Made by a program: the position numbers and the translations under genes. 64,000 nt of DNA from Synechococcus sp. PROS-U-1 (GTDB lineage Bacteria > Cyanobacteriota > Cyanobacteriia > PCC-6307 > Cyanobiaceae). Every line of letters starts with the position of its first letter. The stretch's first letter is position 1. Below, in pieces: positions 52,855 to 62,389 of this stretch. The notes below the pieces were generated by a model, which was not told the origin of the DNA, searched no databases, and saw only the letters and a program-made list of their open reading frames with translations. The DNA lies in contig NZ_CP047951.1 in NCBI RefSeq assembly GCF_014279755.1, forward strand, positions 310,001 through 374,000, written 5' to 3'.

Positions 52855-53900
52855 GTGGCTGGCCGCATCGGCATGTTCTTGATCTCGCGTCGTTCGCTCG
52901 GGAAGACTTCGCGGCGGTGCTTGAGCTCGCCCAGCGGTTTCGTTCGCTTCCGATCACCGGTGCCCGAAAACTTCCTGCGCTGCAGGGCCGGTTGGTGGCG
53001 ACGCTGTTCTTTGAGCCCAGCACCCGAACCCGCAGCAGTTTTGAGCTGGCGGCCAAACGTCTGTCGGCAGACGTCATGAGCTTCTCACCTTCCAGCAGCT
53101 CCCTCAGCAAAGGGGAAAGCGTTCTCGATACAGCGCGCACTTACGTGGCCATGGGTGCCGATGTGTTGGTGGTGCGCCACCGTTCCACGGGTGTGCCGCA
53201 GCAACTGGCGTTGGACCTTCAGCAGATGGGTGAGCGCACCGTCGTACTCAATGGCGGGGATGGTCTCCACAGCCATCCCAGTCAGGGACTGCTCGATCTG
53301 CTCACCCTTGCTCGGCATTTCTCCCCCCAGCATCCGATGCCGGAAGCTCTGCAGGGACGCCGCATTGTGATCGTCGGCGACATCCTTCACTCGCGGGTGG
53401 CCCGATCGAATCTTTGGGCCTTGACGGCCTGTGGAGCGGATGTGGTGTTGTGCGGTCCACCAAGCCTCGTTCCAGACGATTTTGCGGCCTTTGTTGATGC
53501 TCCGCCACCAGGTCTTCTGCAGGATCCAGTGCCGCAGCGGGGCAAGGTCAGCGTCATACGACGCCTGGAGCATGCGTTGCCGGGTGCAGATGCCGTGATG
53601 ACCCTGCGGCTACAGAAGGAGCGGATGGGCCAGCAGTTGCTCACCAGCCTGGAGCGCTACCACCGCGACTTCGGGCTGAGCCATGAACGCATGCAGCTTT
53701 GCGGTCAGCAGGTTCCAGTTCTGCATCCTGGTCCGGTGAACCGCGGCGTCGAATTGACCGGGTCGCTCCTGGATGACCCGCGCGTCAGCCTTGTGGAAGA
53801 GCAGGTCAGGAACGGCGTGCCCACCCGGATGGCCTTGCTCTATTTAATGGCTGCTTCCGAATCCGCCACGGAGGCTTCCTTGGTGTCAAGAAGCTCCTGA
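52851..53900 (+). CDS. pyrB: Aspartate carbamoyltransferase, catalytic chain
   Basis: PyrB joins carbamoyl phosphate and aspartate in pyrimidine synthesis. The product from the ATG at 52851 is 349 residues. It has [21 protein letters not shown] in parts (50-70), [15 protein letters not shown] and the C-terminal [14 protein letters not shown]. The extra C-terminal tail ([16 protein letters not shown]) is long for the family and overlaps the end of the NADH dehydrogenase gene by 61 bases. The start overlaps the glycosylase stop (ATGA), so the two genes are coupled. Confidence 0.95.
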   Translation: MSGWPHRHVLDLASFAREDFAAVLELAQRFRSLPITGARKLPALQGRLVATLFFEPSTRTRSSFELAAKRLSADVMSFSPSSSSLSKGESVLDTARTYVAMGADVLVVRHRSTGVPQQLALDLQQMGERTVVLNGGDGLHSHPSQGLLDLLTLARHFSPQHPMPEALQGRRIVIVGDILHSRVARSNLWALTACGADVVLCGPPSLVPDDFAAFVDAPPPGLLQDPVPQRGKVSVIRRLEHALPGADAVMTLRLQKERMGQQLLTSLERYHRDFGLSHERMQLCGQQVPVLHPGPVNRGVELTGSLLDDPRVSLVEEQVRNGVPTRMALLYLMAASESATEASLVSRSS

Positions 53901-55354
53901 GTGTGGGGAAGACCACTGAGTTGGTTGGCGTAGTACTGCATGGCTGCTTTGAGGGCCGCGTCGGGTTCGGCGATGGATGGACCGGTTCCGCTGGCCATCG
54001 GGAAGTGAGCATCCTCGGCGTCGAGGGCCAAATGTTGGCTGGGCATGCCTGTGAGCAGAACGGAGGCCCGTTGCCGGGTCGCCAGCGCGTACAGCCATTT
54101 GATGCTCAAGGTGATTCGGTTTTCCCGGTTAGGGATCAAGGCCAGGTGAACGATGGCCCATAGCAGAAGGCCCATCCGTCCTGAGAATTTGAAGCCATGC
54201 AGGTCGGCGACGGCACTGCCATGAACCACAGCCATGCTGCCGAAGTCGACGTAGCGGAACCTAGGGCGAGAGCGTCCTGCTACGAGTGCGGCGATGTCCT
54301 TGCCGATGAACGTGCCGGCCTGTTTGGCGGGAGCCGCCATCCCAGGCAGAGGTTTGCCATTCAAGGTGTGGCTATAGCTGCACAGATCGCCGGCGATTCG
54401 GATCTCGGGATGGCTGGGGATCGAGAAATCGGGGTTGACCACGACCCGTCCTCCGCGATCGACTTCGCAACCGGTCGCATCAGTCAGTTTCTGACCCAGA
54501 TGTGATGCCTTGACGCCAGCGGTCCAGATCACAGTCGCGGCTTGAACCCGAACATCTCCATTGGGGCCACCGATCACAACCTCCCCGGGTCGCATGGTTT
54601 GGACGCGGCCCTGGGGCATGTACTCGATGCCATCGCGCTCTAGGGCTTTGAGGGCCGTCTCGGAGAGCTCTGCCGGCATCGCTTTGAGCACCCTGTCGCC
54701 AGGATCCACCAACACAATTCGCGTTTTCTGGGGATCCAGCTGCTTGAACGCATCGCTCAAGGCCCACCGCATCAGTTCTGAAACGGCACCAGCCATTTCG
54801 CAGCCGCTGGGACCAGCCCCAACGATCACCACTGTTTGCAGAAACTGTCGAGCTTCGGGATTGGGAGTTTGTTCCGCCTGTTCCATCGCCATCAGCAGAC
54901 GACGACGGATCTCCTCCGCGTGTTCGAGGATTTTCATCGGGGGCGCAAACGTCCGCCAGTCCTCATGGCCGAAATACGTGCTCCCCGATCCCGTCGCCAG
55001 GATCAGGTGGTCATAGCTGTAGGCCTTGCCGTTGAACACGATCTGCTTGCCCTCTGGGTTCACCGTGCTGACCTCCCCCAGCAGCACCTGAACGTTGTCT
55101 TGCTTGCCCACCAGTTCTCGCAGAGGTGTGGCCACGTCGCTTCTTGAGACCAGCCCCGTAGCCACCTGATAGAGCAGCGGTTGAAACAGGTTGAAGTTGC
55201 GCTTATCAATCAAGGTGATGCGCACATCGGCCTTGGCCAACGCCTTGCAGGCATGCACTCCGGCAAAGCCGCCGCCGACGATGACCACATGTGGGGCATG
55301 ACGCAACCGCTCGGCAGGCGGTTCAAGCTCCAGGAAGTAATGGTCGCTTGCCAT
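53840..55354 (-). CDS. Type II NADH dehydrogenase (NDH-2)
   Basis: The 504-residue flavoprotein passes electrons from NADH to quinone without pumping protons. The FAD site is [17 protein letters not shown] (23-39) and the NADH site [18 protein letters not shown] (about 173-190). [11 protein letters not shown] and [29 protein letters not shown] (in parts) are typical of cyanobacterial Ndb enzymes. The C-terminal half has a membrane-associating amphipathic region ([19 protein letters not shown]). Its end overlaps pyrB tail to tail. Cyanobacteria often use these enzymes as redox sensors of the quinone pool. Confidence 0.92.
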   Translation of the reverse strand: MASDHYFLELEPPAERLRHAPHVVIVGGGFAGVHACKALAKADVRITLIDKRNFNLFQPLLYQVATGLVSRSDVATPLRELVGKQDNVQVLLGEVSTVNPEGKQIVFNGKAYSYDHLILATGSGSTYFGHEDWRTFAPPMKILEHAEEIRRRLLMAMEQAEQTPNPEARQFLQTVVIVGAGPSGCEMAGAVSELMRWALSDAFKQLDPQKTRIVLVDPGDRVLKAMPAELSETALKALERDGIEYMPQGRVQTMRPGEVVIGGPNGDVRVQAATVIWTAGVKASHLGQKLTDATGCEVDRGGRVVVNPDFSIPSHPEIRIAGDLCSYSHTLNGKPLPGMAAPAKQAGTFIGKDIAALVAGRSRPRFRYVDFGSMAVVHGSAVADLHGFKFSGRMGLLLWAIVHLALIPNRENRITLSIKWLYALATRQRASVLLTGMPSQHLALDAEDAHFPMASGTGPSIAEPDAALKAAMQYYANQLSGLPHTQELLDTKEASVADSEAAIK

Positions 55355-55425
55355 CTGCAGCTTGTCGGGTTCTTCCCGAAGGGTATGAACCGCGATCTCG
55401 TTTGTCTGGTTTGAACGGTTCCGCT

Positions 55426-55827
55426 TCAGATCAGCTTGAACCCCTCCAGAAAAAGTCCGTAAAGAAAGCCAATACGACCAAGATCCAGCAGTTGCTGGAG
55501 CAGTTTCAGAGAGGGCTCGGAACTGCGTCGTCGCCGAATCGTGAGTTCAGCACCCAGCACCACCAGCAGGGCCGCGACGGGATCCATCTGGCCGAGAACG
55601 CCTGCGACCGAGGTGATCGCGCTACCGATTAAAAATCCGATCAGCCCGGACAGGGAGAGAAGGGACAGCTTCCGCCATGGATTGAGAGCCCACTGATCCA
55701 GCCTCTGGATTGCTTGCCCAACGTTGTTTTGCAGACGGGTGGATTGGAGCCGTCGCACGGCATTGGATTCGGGGGAAGAGGCAGGGTTCAATTCAGTGAT
55801 CCCCATCACCCGGCCAAGCCCTGCCAT
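55426..55827 (-). CDS. Ycf20-like protein (DUF565)
   Basis: The 133-residue protein has WRKLSLLSLSGLIGFLIGSAIT, DPVAALLVVLGAELTIR and the C-terminal DLGRIGFLYGLFLEGFKLI. This is the DUF565 (Ycf20) pattern found in cyanobacteria and plastids, with about three helices. Ycf20 proteins affect non-photochemical quenching in algae; no role is shown here. The N-terminal 45 residues look unordered and may not all be translated. The gene is upstream of the NADH dehydrogenase gene on the same strand. Confidence 0.82.
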   Translation of the reverse strand: MAGLGRVMGITELNPASSPESNAVRRLQSTRLQNNVGQAIQRLDQWALNPWRKLSLLSLSGLIGFLIGSAITSVAGVLGQMDPVAALLVVLGAELTIRRRRSSEPSLKLLQQLLDLGRIGFLYGLFLEGFKLI

Positions 55828-55890
55828 TCACTGTATACACCACATCTGGATAAGTTGCAGGCATCAGGCACTACAGATAGGAGATATCAA

Positions 55891-55916
55891 TAAAAAACCC
55901 GGGTCAAGCCCGGGCC
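55891..55916 (-). terminator. Rho-independent terminator of the 66-residue gene
   Basis: On the minus strand a GC stem (CCCGGG repeated, short loop) is followed by TTTTTTA. It lies 65 bases after the stop of the small gene at 55981-56181. Confidence 0.88.
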
Positions 55917-55980
55917 GGATGATGGGGACTGGCGCAGCAAAGCCAGGCTTGAAGGCTTTGGCAACCGCTTGCGCTGAAGG

Positions 55981-56181
55981 TTATTTAGTCTCAGCTTTCG
56001 CTTTTCTGGACGCTTTGCCTTCGAGGAGCTCTAGAAGAGCTTCCATTTGAGCCATGACGCCCCGAACTTCGCCTGCCTCAGGGAGAAGACCGTCTTCCAT
56101 CACTCCCTGATGCATTTCACGTAGTTCCTGGCGGATGTAGCGCAGGTGGCTCACGACCTGCTCGCGCTTCGATTGCGACAT
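55981..56181 (-). CDS. Small helical hypothetical protein, 66 residues
   Basis: The protein (MSQSKREQVVSHLRYIRQEL...) is charged and nearly all helical, with an acidic centre (MEDGLLPEAGEVRGVMAQME) and a basic end (KASRKAKAETK). No family is recognised. It has its own terminator downstream and reads out of a 190-bp gap that follows tRNA-Ala. The size and helical charge pattern suggest a protein- or nucleic-acid-binding accessory. Confidence 0.72.
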   Translation of the reverse strand: MSQSKREQVVSHLRYIRQELREMHQGVMEDGLLPEAGEVRGVMAQMEALLELLEGKASRKAKAETK

Positions 56182-56369
56182 CGTTAACAGGGTAGTAATA
56201 ACCCCCTTTTACCTCATGGAGGGTCAGGTTCGGCGTGATGGGGCGCGACTTATTGCACCGGCTGCGGCGAGAAGCGCGAAGGTGAGGAGAGCTGATGGTC
56301 GTGCCACGGTGCTGAAGACCACAAGGGCGAACAGGCCGATCAGTGGCAGGCGGCGCTGCAAAAACGCAG

Positions 56370-56442
56370 TGGAGAATAGGGGATTTGAACCCCTGACCTC
56401 TGCGGTGCGATCGCAGCGCTCTACCAACTGAGCTAATTCCCC
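56370..56442 (-). tRNA. tRNA-Ala (CGC)
   Basis: Read on the minus strand, the acceptor GGGGAAT pairs with ATTCTCC, the D arm has GCTCAGTTGGTAGAGC, and the anticodon arm CTGCG-ATCGCAC-CGCAG gives anticodon CGC. The T arm is AGGGG-TTCAAAT-CCCCT and the discriminator is A. CCA is not encoded. Confidence 0.95.
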
Positions 56443-56508
56443 GGTTGTGTAACGCTAGCCGGGACAGCCTGCGTCAAACTGAGACCAAAGGCCTCTCAGA
56501 ATTGCTCG

Positions 56509-56709
56509 ATGCTTACGCAGGAACGGCTGGAGGCTTTTGACGAGGCGTCGACGGCCGAACTCGCTCGTCGGCTCGAAGAAGACGACTACCCCTCGCCATT
56601 TGACAGCTTGTCTGACTGGCACCTGCTTCGGGCTCTGGCTATTCATCGGCCTGAATTGATCCTGCCTTACCACCACTTGGTGGACCAGGAACCCTTTGAT
56701 GAGGACTGA
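56509..56709 (+). CDS. DUF2555 family protein
   Basis: The 66-residue soluble protein has TAELARRLEEDDYPSPFDSL, DWHLLRALAIHRPELILPYHHLVDQEPFDED (in parts). This is the cyanobacterial DUF2555 pattern. Function is unknown. It is mostly helical with conserved His and Trp residues. Its end overlaps the start of coaBC by 11 bases, so the two are probably co-translated. Confidence 0.82.
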   Translation: MLTQERLEAFDEASTAELARRLEEDDYPSPFDSLSDWHLLRALAIHRPELILPYHHLVDQEPFDED

Positions 56710-57985
56710 CAAGCCGTCCCCACTGAACGGGCGGCGTGTGCTGGTGGCCGTCAGCGGCAGCATTGCCGCGGTCAAAACGCCGTTGTTGGTCAGTGCGCTG
56801 GTCAAGGCCGGCGCAGAGGTGCGCTGTCTTGTCACCTCCAGTGGCGCTGCTTTGGTGAGCCCCGTTGCTCTGGCCAGCCTCAGCCGCCATCGCTGTTACC
56901 TCGAGGCGGATCAGTGGAATCCCGTCGCGCCCCGGCCGCTTCATATTGAACTGGCCGAGTGGGCGGAGTTGACCGTCGTCGCGCCCCTGAGTGCCAGCAG
57001 CCTGGCGCGTTGGAGCCAGGGGTCGGCAGACGGATTGCTCGCCAGCGTCTTGTTGGCAACAGAAGGTCCGGTGATTGCGGCCCCGGCGATGAACACCGCC
57101 ATGTGGCGTCATCCTGCGGTGCAGCGGAACTGGCTGCAGATCCAAGAGTTCCCCAAGGTGGTCCCTTTGCTGCCGGTGTCCGGTCTTCTGGCCTGCGATC
57201 GCGTCGGTGATGGGCGAATGGCCGACCCGGCCTTGATTCAGTTGGCGGCGGAATCTGTCTTCAGCCGAGGCCCTGATGCTCCTGTCGCTACCCGTGATTG
57301 GTCGGGGATGTCTGTTCTTGTCTCGGCTGGACCGACCCAGGAGTTCATTGATGCGGCCCGTTTCATGAGCAACCGCAGCAGCGGTCGGATGGGAGTGCTC
57401 CTGGCGCAGGCGGCACGGTTCAGGGGTGCAACCGTGCACCTGGTGCATGGTCCATTGGATCTCCCTGATGCCTGGCTTGAGGGATTGCAATGCACGCCGG
57501 TCGGGAATGCATCTGAATTGAGCTCAGTTCTGCAAAGGGCCCTATCGACGTCTGATGTCCTTGTGATGGCTGCCGCTGTGGCCGATCTTCGGCGGGAGGC
57601 AGCTCCTCAGGACAAATTGGCCAAGCTGGAGCTTCAGTCGGTTCTGTCCTCCGGTTGGGTCGAAGTACCTGATCTGCTGTCTCAACTGACGCGTCATCGC
57701 CGCCCGGGTCAATTGATTCTCGGATTCTCAGCACTGACAGGGAAGGACACCCATCTGCTGGAGCGGGCTGAGAGCAAGCGGATGGCGAAGGGCTGTGATC
57801 TGATGATGGTGAATCCCATTGACCGTGATGGTCAGGGTTTCGGTGACCAACCCAATGGAGGCTGGTTGCTGGGGGAAGGTTGGAGCCGGAAGCTGCCTCT
57901 GACCACCAAGCTGATGCTTTCTCATCAGTTGCTGGATGCTCTGATGAAGACGAGGGATCAGGCCGCGGCGTCGATGGAATCCTGA
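56699..57985 (+). CDS. coaBC: Bifunctional phosphopantothenoylcysteine decarboxylase / phosphopantothenate-cysteine ligase
   Basis: CoaBC performs two steps of coenzyme A synthesis. The N-terminal flavin-dependent CoaC half has VAVSGSIAAVKTP (about 16-28), RPLHIELAEWAELTVVAPLSASS with the active His, and APAMNTAMW. Its substrate flap is PVSGLLACDRVGDGRMAD with the Cys retained. The C-terminal CoaB half has VLVSAGPTQEFID (about 203-215), RFMSNRSSGRMG and AAAVADLR. I start at the ATG at 56699; a TTG codon precedes it. DUF2555 overlaps it upstream, and a convergent hypothetical gene overlaps its end by 28 bases. Confidence 0.95.
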   Translation: MRTDKPSPLNGRRVLVAVSGSIAAVKTPLLVSALVKAGAEVRCLVTSSGAALVSPVALASLSRHRCYLEADQWNPVAPRPLHIELAEWAELTVVAPLSASSLARWSQGSADGLLASVLLATEGPVIAAPAMNTAMWRHPAVQRNWLQIQEFPKVVPLLPVSGLLACDRVGDGRMADPALIQLAAESVFSRGPDAPVATRDWSGMSVLVSAGPTQEFIDAARFMSNRSSGRMGVLLAQAARFRGATVHLVHGPLDLPDAWLEGLQCTPVGNASELSSVLQRALSTSDVLVMAAAVADLRREAAPQDKLAKLELQSVLSSGWVEVPDLLSQLTRHRRPGQLILGFSALTGKDTHLLERAESKRMAKGCDLMMVNPIDRDGQGFGDQPNGGWLLGEGWSRKLPLTTKLMLSHQLLDALMKTRDQAAASMES

Positions 57986-58227
57986 CCCAGCAGGTCGATG
58001 AAGGTGCGCAGCTGCAGCCTGGGGATGTAGGGCCATCCACCGTTTTTCTCCATGCTTTGCAGCAATGTGAACAATTTCTGGCGGTTTTCAGGGAGGCTCT
58101 GGCGGAACGGACCGTCCTGAACGTCTCGATGCAGGGCTTCTAGCTCGCGAAGAAAGGTCAGCAGTGCTTCCGGATTTCCCCGTAACTCCTCTGCCAGCTC
58201 GCCCAGGGCGGCCAGCGACGGGGCCAT
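57958..58227 (-). CDS. Conserved hypothetical helical protein, 89 residues
   Basis: I take the ATG at 58225-58227 (MAPSLAALGELAEELRGNPE...), since the longer start at 58293 only adds 22 unordered residues. The protein is helical and charged with a conserved-looking end (LQSMEKNGGWPYIPRLQLRTFIDLLGQD). I recognise no family. The 3' end overlaps coaBC by 28 bases, and it is divergent from psbO with about 155 bp between them. Confidence 0.66.
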   Translation of the reverse strand: MAPSLAALGELAEELRGNPEALLTFLRELEALHRDVQDGPFRQSLPENRQKLFTLLQSMEKNGGWPYIPRLQLRTFIDLLGQDSIDAAA

Positions 58228-58383
58228 CCGCGCCTGGGTCGAATCTGGATCGTTTGATGTCACGCGCTTTCGACAAGTTGTTGAGAGCTGCAAAAGGCTA
58301 GCCCTGTCGCCATTTTTAGCCCTGTAAGATCCAGATTCGACGGCTTACCGTCCCCTCTAGCGTTCAGCCGACAGGCCTTTTCC

Positions 58384-59214
58384 ATGCGCATTCGTCCTCT
58401 GCTGGCCGTCGTGCTGGCGCTCTGCCTTGCGTTCTTCACCACGGCCTGCAGTGGTGATAACGAATCGGTACAGCGGTCGGGGTCCAACGTGACCTACGAC
58501 GACATCCGCAACACCGGCAAAGCAAATGATTGCCCCACCATTGGGGATTCTGCTCGCGGCTCCATTCCTCTAACCGTCGGTGGCAGCTACGAGCTTCGTG
58601 AGATCTGCATGCACCCGGTTCAGGTTTACGCCAAGGAAGAGCCCAAGAACATCCGACAGCAGGCGGAGTTCGTTGAGGGCAAGATCCTGACGCGTTTCAC
58701 CTCCAGCCTGGATGACGTCTTCGGTGATCTCACTGTTTCTGAGTCCGGTCTTCAGTTCCAGGAAAAAGGGGGTATCGACTTCCAGGCCATCACCGTTCTC
58801 GTCCCTGGTGGTGAGGAGTTTCCCTTCACCTTCTCCAGCAAGTCGCTGGATGCCAAGGCCGAAGGTGCTGCGATCACCACCAGCACCGACTTTGAGGGCA
58901 CCTACCGCACCCCGAGCTACCGCACGAGCAACTTCATTGATCCCAAAGGTCGCGCTCTGACCACCGGTGTTCAGTACGCACAAGGCCTTATCGCTCTTGG
59001 TGGAGACGACGAGAATCTCGAGAAGGACAACAACAAGCGTTATATCGATGGCGTGGGAACCATGAGCCTCTCCATCACCAAGGTCGATCCGGAAACCGGT
59101 GAATTCGCTGGTGTGTTCAGTGCGATCCAACCCTCCGACTCCGATATGGGTGGTCGTGAAGTGGTCGACATCAAGATCACCGGCGACCTTTATGGCCGCC
59201 TTGAAGAAGCCTGA
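58384..59214 (+). CDS. psbO: Photosystem II manganese-stabilising protein
   Basis: PsbO is the 33-kDa extrinsic lumenal protein that stabilises the Mn cluster. At 276 residues it is full length. The signal peptide (LLAVVLALCLAFFTTAC) ends with a Cys at residue 22 that resembles a lipobox. The mature part has SNVTYDDIRNTGKANDCPT, CMHPVQVYAKEEPKN, KGGIDFQAITVLVPGGEEFPF (in parts) and DFEGTYRTPSYRTSNFIDPKGRALTTG (in parts), and ends near DIKITGDLYGRLEEA. The conserved Cys pair of the mature protein is present. A strong terminator follows, so psbO is probably monocistronic. Confidence 0.97.
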   Translation: MRIRPLLAVVLALCLAFFTTACSGDNESVQRSGSNVTYDDIRNTGKANDCPTIGDSARGSIPLTVGGSYELREICMHPVQVYAKEEPKNIRQQAEFVEGKILTRFTSSLDDVFGDLTVSESGLQFQEKGGIDFQAITVLVPGGEEFPFTFSSKSLDAKAEGAAITTSTDFEGTYRTPSYRTSNFIDPKGRALTTGVQYAQGLIALGGDDENLEKDNNKRYIDGVGTMSLSITKVDPETGEFAGVFSAIQPSDSDMGGREVVDIKITGDLYGRLEEA

Positions 59215-59241
59215 TCCCTCTCGCCACAACAGGTTGCATTC

Positions 59242-59265
59242 GGGGGCTTAGGCCCCCTTTTTTTT
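59242..59265 (+). terminator. Rho-independent terminator of psbO
   Basis: The stem GGGGGC / GCCCCC has a 4-base loop and is followed by eight T residues, 27 bases after the psbO stop. Confidence 0.95.
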
Positions 59266-59321
59266 GATCCGTTGCAATCCTCCGGTGATCTGGGAGAATC
59301 GCCCGATCTTTCTCTGCAGCC

Positions 59322-60494
59322 ATGACCGCCAGTGCTTCTGCTCCCGCCCAGCGATCCGGTGTGATCGCTCCCTACGGGGGAACTCTGGTTGATCTGATGG
59401 TGACCGATGCGGATTGTGCCGCGGTGAAAGCCTCCGCAACCAAAACGATCGAGTGCTCCGATCGCAACGCTTGCGATGTTGAGCTGCTCTGCGTCGGTGG
59501 TTTCTCACCCTTGCGTGGGTTCATGCACCAGGAGGACTACAACTCAGTCGTCAATGGTCATCGTCTTGCTGCCGGTCAGCTGTTCGGCCTGCCGATCGTC
59601 ATGGACACCGACCGCGATGACGTCGCGGTCGGTGACACTTTGCTTCTGACCTACAAAGGCCAGGATCTGGCTGTTCTCGAGGTGGAGGACAAGTGGGAGC
59701 CCGACAAAGTGGCCGAAGCCAAGGGTTGTTACGGCACCACCTCCATTGAGCATCCTGCGGTGCGGATGATCACCATGGAGCGCAAGCGCTTCTATCTGGG
59801 TGGAAGCCTCAAGGGTCTCGCTCTGCCCGAACGCGTGTTCCCCTGTAAAACCCCTGCGGAAGTGCGGGCAGGCTTGCCCGAAGGTGAGGACGTGGTGGCG
59901 TTCCAGTGCCGTAACCCCATTCACCGCGCTCACTACGAACTGTTCACCCGTGCACTGCATGCACAGAACGTCAGTGACAACGCTGTGGTGCTGGTTCATC
60001 CGACCTGTGGTCCCACCCAGCAGGACGACATCCCCGGCGCCGTTCGCTTCCAGACCTATGAGCGTTTGGCGGCCGAAGTCAACAACGACAGCATCCGCTG
60101 GGCTTATCTGCCCTACGCGATGCATATGGCAGGCCCGCGCGAAGCGCTCCAGCACATGATCATCCGCCGTAACTACGGATGCACCCACTTCATCATTGGC
60201 CGGGATATGGCGGGCTGCAAATCGTCTCTGACAGGTGACGACTTCTATGGCCCTTACGACGCCCAGAACTTTGCCAAGGAGTGTGCCCCCGAGCTCACGA
60301 TGGAAACGGTTCCTTCCCTGAACCTCGTCTACACCCAGGAAGAGGGCTATGTGACGGCCGAGCACGCCGAAGCCCGTGGCCTTCACGTGAAGAAGCTCAG
60401 CGGCACCCAGTTCCGCAAGATGCTGCGTGGCGGTGAGGAAATTCCCGAGTGGTTCGCCTTCAAGAGCGTTGTTGAGGTGCTTCGCTCCGCCTGA
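59322..60494 (+). CDS. sat: Sulfate adenylyltransferase (ATP sulfurylase)
   Basis: ATP sulfurylase makes APS from ATP and sulfate, the first step of sulfate assimilation. At 390 residues it is the homo-oligomeric type. It has SPLRGFMHQEDY (about 66-77), the ATP-binding QCRNPIHRAHYEL (197-209) and FIIGRDMAGCKSSLTGDDFYGPYDAQ (in parts). GRDMAGCK stands where many bacterial enzymes have GRDHAGPG, as is usual in this branch. The Q-C-R-N variant is noted. The gene lies 107 bases after the psbO stop and has a good ATG start. Confidence 0.95.
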   Translation: MTASASAPAQRSGVIAPYGGTLVDLMVTDADCAAVKASATKTIECSDRNACDVELLCVGGFSPLRGFMHQEDYNSVVNGHRLAAGQLFGLPIVMDTDRDDVAVGDTLLLTYKGQDLAVLEVEDKWEPDKVAEAKGCYGTTSIEHPAVRMITMERKRFYLGGSLKGLALPERVFPCKTPAEVRAGLPEGEDVVAFQCRNPIHRAHYELFTRALHAQNVSDNAVVLVHPTCGPTQQDDIPGAVRFQTYERLAAEVNNDSIRWAYLPYAMHMAGPREALQHMIIRRNYGCTHFIIGRDMAGCKSSLTGDDFYGPYDAQNFAKECAPELTMETVPSLNLVYTQEEGYVTAEHAEARGLHVKKLSGTQFRKMLRGGEEIPEWFAFKSVVEVLRSA

Positions 60495-60538
60495 AGACTG
60501 AGAACCGGTTTAACATTCCTTCATCTACGAGACGGCCT

Positions 60539-62389
60539 GTGAACAAGCGTTGGCGAAATATCGGTCTCGGGGCCTTGTTGGTCCTGGCGATCGTTGTGAT
60601 TGCACCAGCGTTCATTGGTGGCGGCGGTGGTAGCCAGCCCCAGGTGAACACCATCCGCTACAGCGAGTTCGTTGAGGCGGTGAAGGATGACCAGATCAGC
60701 CGTGTGCTGATCGCACCCGACCAGGGCACAGCTCAGGTTGTTGAAAACGACGGCCGTCGTGCCCAGGTCAACCTGGCCCCCGATCGTGAGCTGCTCGGTT
60801 TGCTGACCGAACACAACGTTGACATCGCTGTGCAGCCCTCCCGTCAGACCCCTGGCTGGCAGCAGGCTGCTGGAAGTCTGATCTTCCCGATCCTTCTTCT
60901 GGGCGGACTGTTCTTCCTCTTCCGGCGTGCCCAAGGCGGCGGCGGTGGCAACCCCGCCATGCAGTTCGGCAAGAGCAAGGCACGGGTTCAGATGGAGCCT
61001 TCCACTCAGGTGACCTTCACCGATGTGGCCGGCATTGAAGGCGCCAAGCTTGAGCTAACCGAGGTGGTCGACTTCCTCAAGAACCCTGATCGCTTCACGG
61101 CCGTCGGCGCCAAGATCCCCAAAGGTGTTCTGCTTGTAGGCCCTCCCGGCACCGGTAAGACCCTGCTCGCCAAGGCCGTGGCTGGTGAAGCAGGTGTTCC
61201 CTTCTTCTCCATCTCTGGCTCAGAGTTCGTCGAGATGTTTGTTGGCGTTGGTGCCAGCCGTGTTCGCGACCTGTTCGAGCAAGCCAAGAAAAACGCCCCT
61301 TGCATCGTCTTCATCGACGAGATTGACGCCGTTGGTCGTCAGCGTGGAGCTGGCCTTGGCGGTGGCAACGATGAACGTGAGCAGACCCTGAACCAACTCC
61401 TGACGGAGATGGATGGTTTCGAGGGCAACACCGGAATCATCATCGTGGCGGCCACGAACCGCCCTGACGTGCTGGATGCAGCGCTGATGCGCCCAGGCCG
61501 TTTTGATCGACAGGTCACCGTTGACCGCCCTGACTATTCTGGGCGCCTACAGATCCTCGGGGTTCACGCACGCGGCAAGACCCTCGCCAAGGACGTCGAT
61601 CTCGACAAGGTCGCTCGACGCACACCCGGCTACACCGGAGCCGATCTCGCCAATCTCCTCAATGAAGCCGCCATCCTCGCGGCCCGTCGCGAACTCACGG
61701 AAGTGAGCAACGACGAGATCAGCGATGCCATTGAACGGGTCATGGCCGGTCCGGAGAAGAAAGACCGCGTGATGAGCGAGCGGCGTGCGCGTCTGGTTGC
61801 TTATCACGAGGCGGGTCACGCTCTTGTGGGAGCCCTGATGCCCGACTACGACCCCGTCCAGAAGATCTCCATCATTCCCCGCGGCAACGCCGGTGGCCTG
61901 ACGTTCTTTACCCCCAGTGAGGAACGGATGGAGTCAGGTCTCTACTCGAGGGCCTACCTCCAGAACCAGATGGCTGTGGCCCTTGGTGGTCGTGTGGCTG
62001 AGGAGATCGTCTACGGAGAAGACGAAGTCACCACAGGTGCCTCCAACGACCTTCAGCAGGTCGCTTCCACGGCACGCCAGATGATTACTCGCTTTGGCAT
62101 GAGCGACGAGCTTGGCCCAGTGGCACTTGGGCGAGCGCAGGGTGGCATGTTCCTCGGTAGGGATATCGCAGCGGAGCGCGACTTCTCTGAAGAAACTGCC
62201 GCAATGATCGACAAGGAAGTCTCCGACCTGGTGGATGTGGCCTACAAGAGAGCCACCAAGGTTCTGGTTGACAACAGATCCGTTCTGGATGAATTGGCGG
62301 AGATGCTTGTTGAGCAGGAGACTGTTGATGCTGAAGAGCTTCAGGAGCTTCTGATCAAACGTGACGTCCGGGTCGCCGAATACGTCTGA
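60539..62389 (+). CDS. ftsH: ATP-dependent zinc metalloprotease FtsH
   Basis: FtsH is a membrane-bound AAA+ protease; in cyanobacteria it removes damaged D1 during photosystem II repair. The 616-residue protein has two N-terminal helices (9-26 and 112-129), Walker A GPPGTGKT (201-208), Walker [12 protein letters not shown] (256-266), the second region of homology [20 protein letters not shown] and the zinc-binding HEAGH (423-427). The start is GTG, chosen because the N-terminal helix follows at once. The next gene overlaps it by 29 bases. Confidence 0.97.
   Translation: MNKRWRNIGLGALLVLAIVVIAPAFIGGGGGSQPQVNTIRYSEFVEAVKDDQISRVLIAPDQGTAQVVENDGRRAQVNLAPDRELLGLLTEHNVDIAVQPSRQTPGWQQAAGSLIFPILLLGGLFFLFRRAQGGGGGNPAMQFGKSKARVQMEPSTQVTFTDVAGIEGAKLELTEVVDFLKNPDRFTAVGAKIPKGVLLVGPPGTGKTLLAKAVAGEAGVPFFSISGSEFVEMFVGVGASRVRDLFEQAKKNAPCIVFIDEIDAVGRQRGAGLGGGNDEREQTLNQLLTEMDGFEGNTGIIIVAATNRPDVLDAALMRPGRFDRQVTVDRPDYSGRLQILGVHARGKTLAKDVDLDKVARRTPGYTGADLANLLNEAAILAARRELTEVSNDEISDAIERVMAGPEKKDRVMSERRARLVAYHEAGHALVGALMPDYDPVQKISIIPRGNAGGLTFFTPSEERMESGLYSRAYLQNQMAVALGGRVAEEIVYGEDEVTTGASNDLQQVASTARQMITRFGMSDELGPVALGRAQGGMFLGRDIAAERDFSEETAAMIDKEVSDLVDVAYKRATKVLVDNRSVLDELAEMLVEQETVDAEELQELLIKRDVRVAEYV

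Noticed and set aside
56216-56369. Hydrophobic 45-residue frame on the minus strand just after tRNA-Ala
   Set aside because: It could encode a membrane peptide, but the longest frame starts inside the tRNA, the only internal start is a TTG, and no ribosome site is seen.
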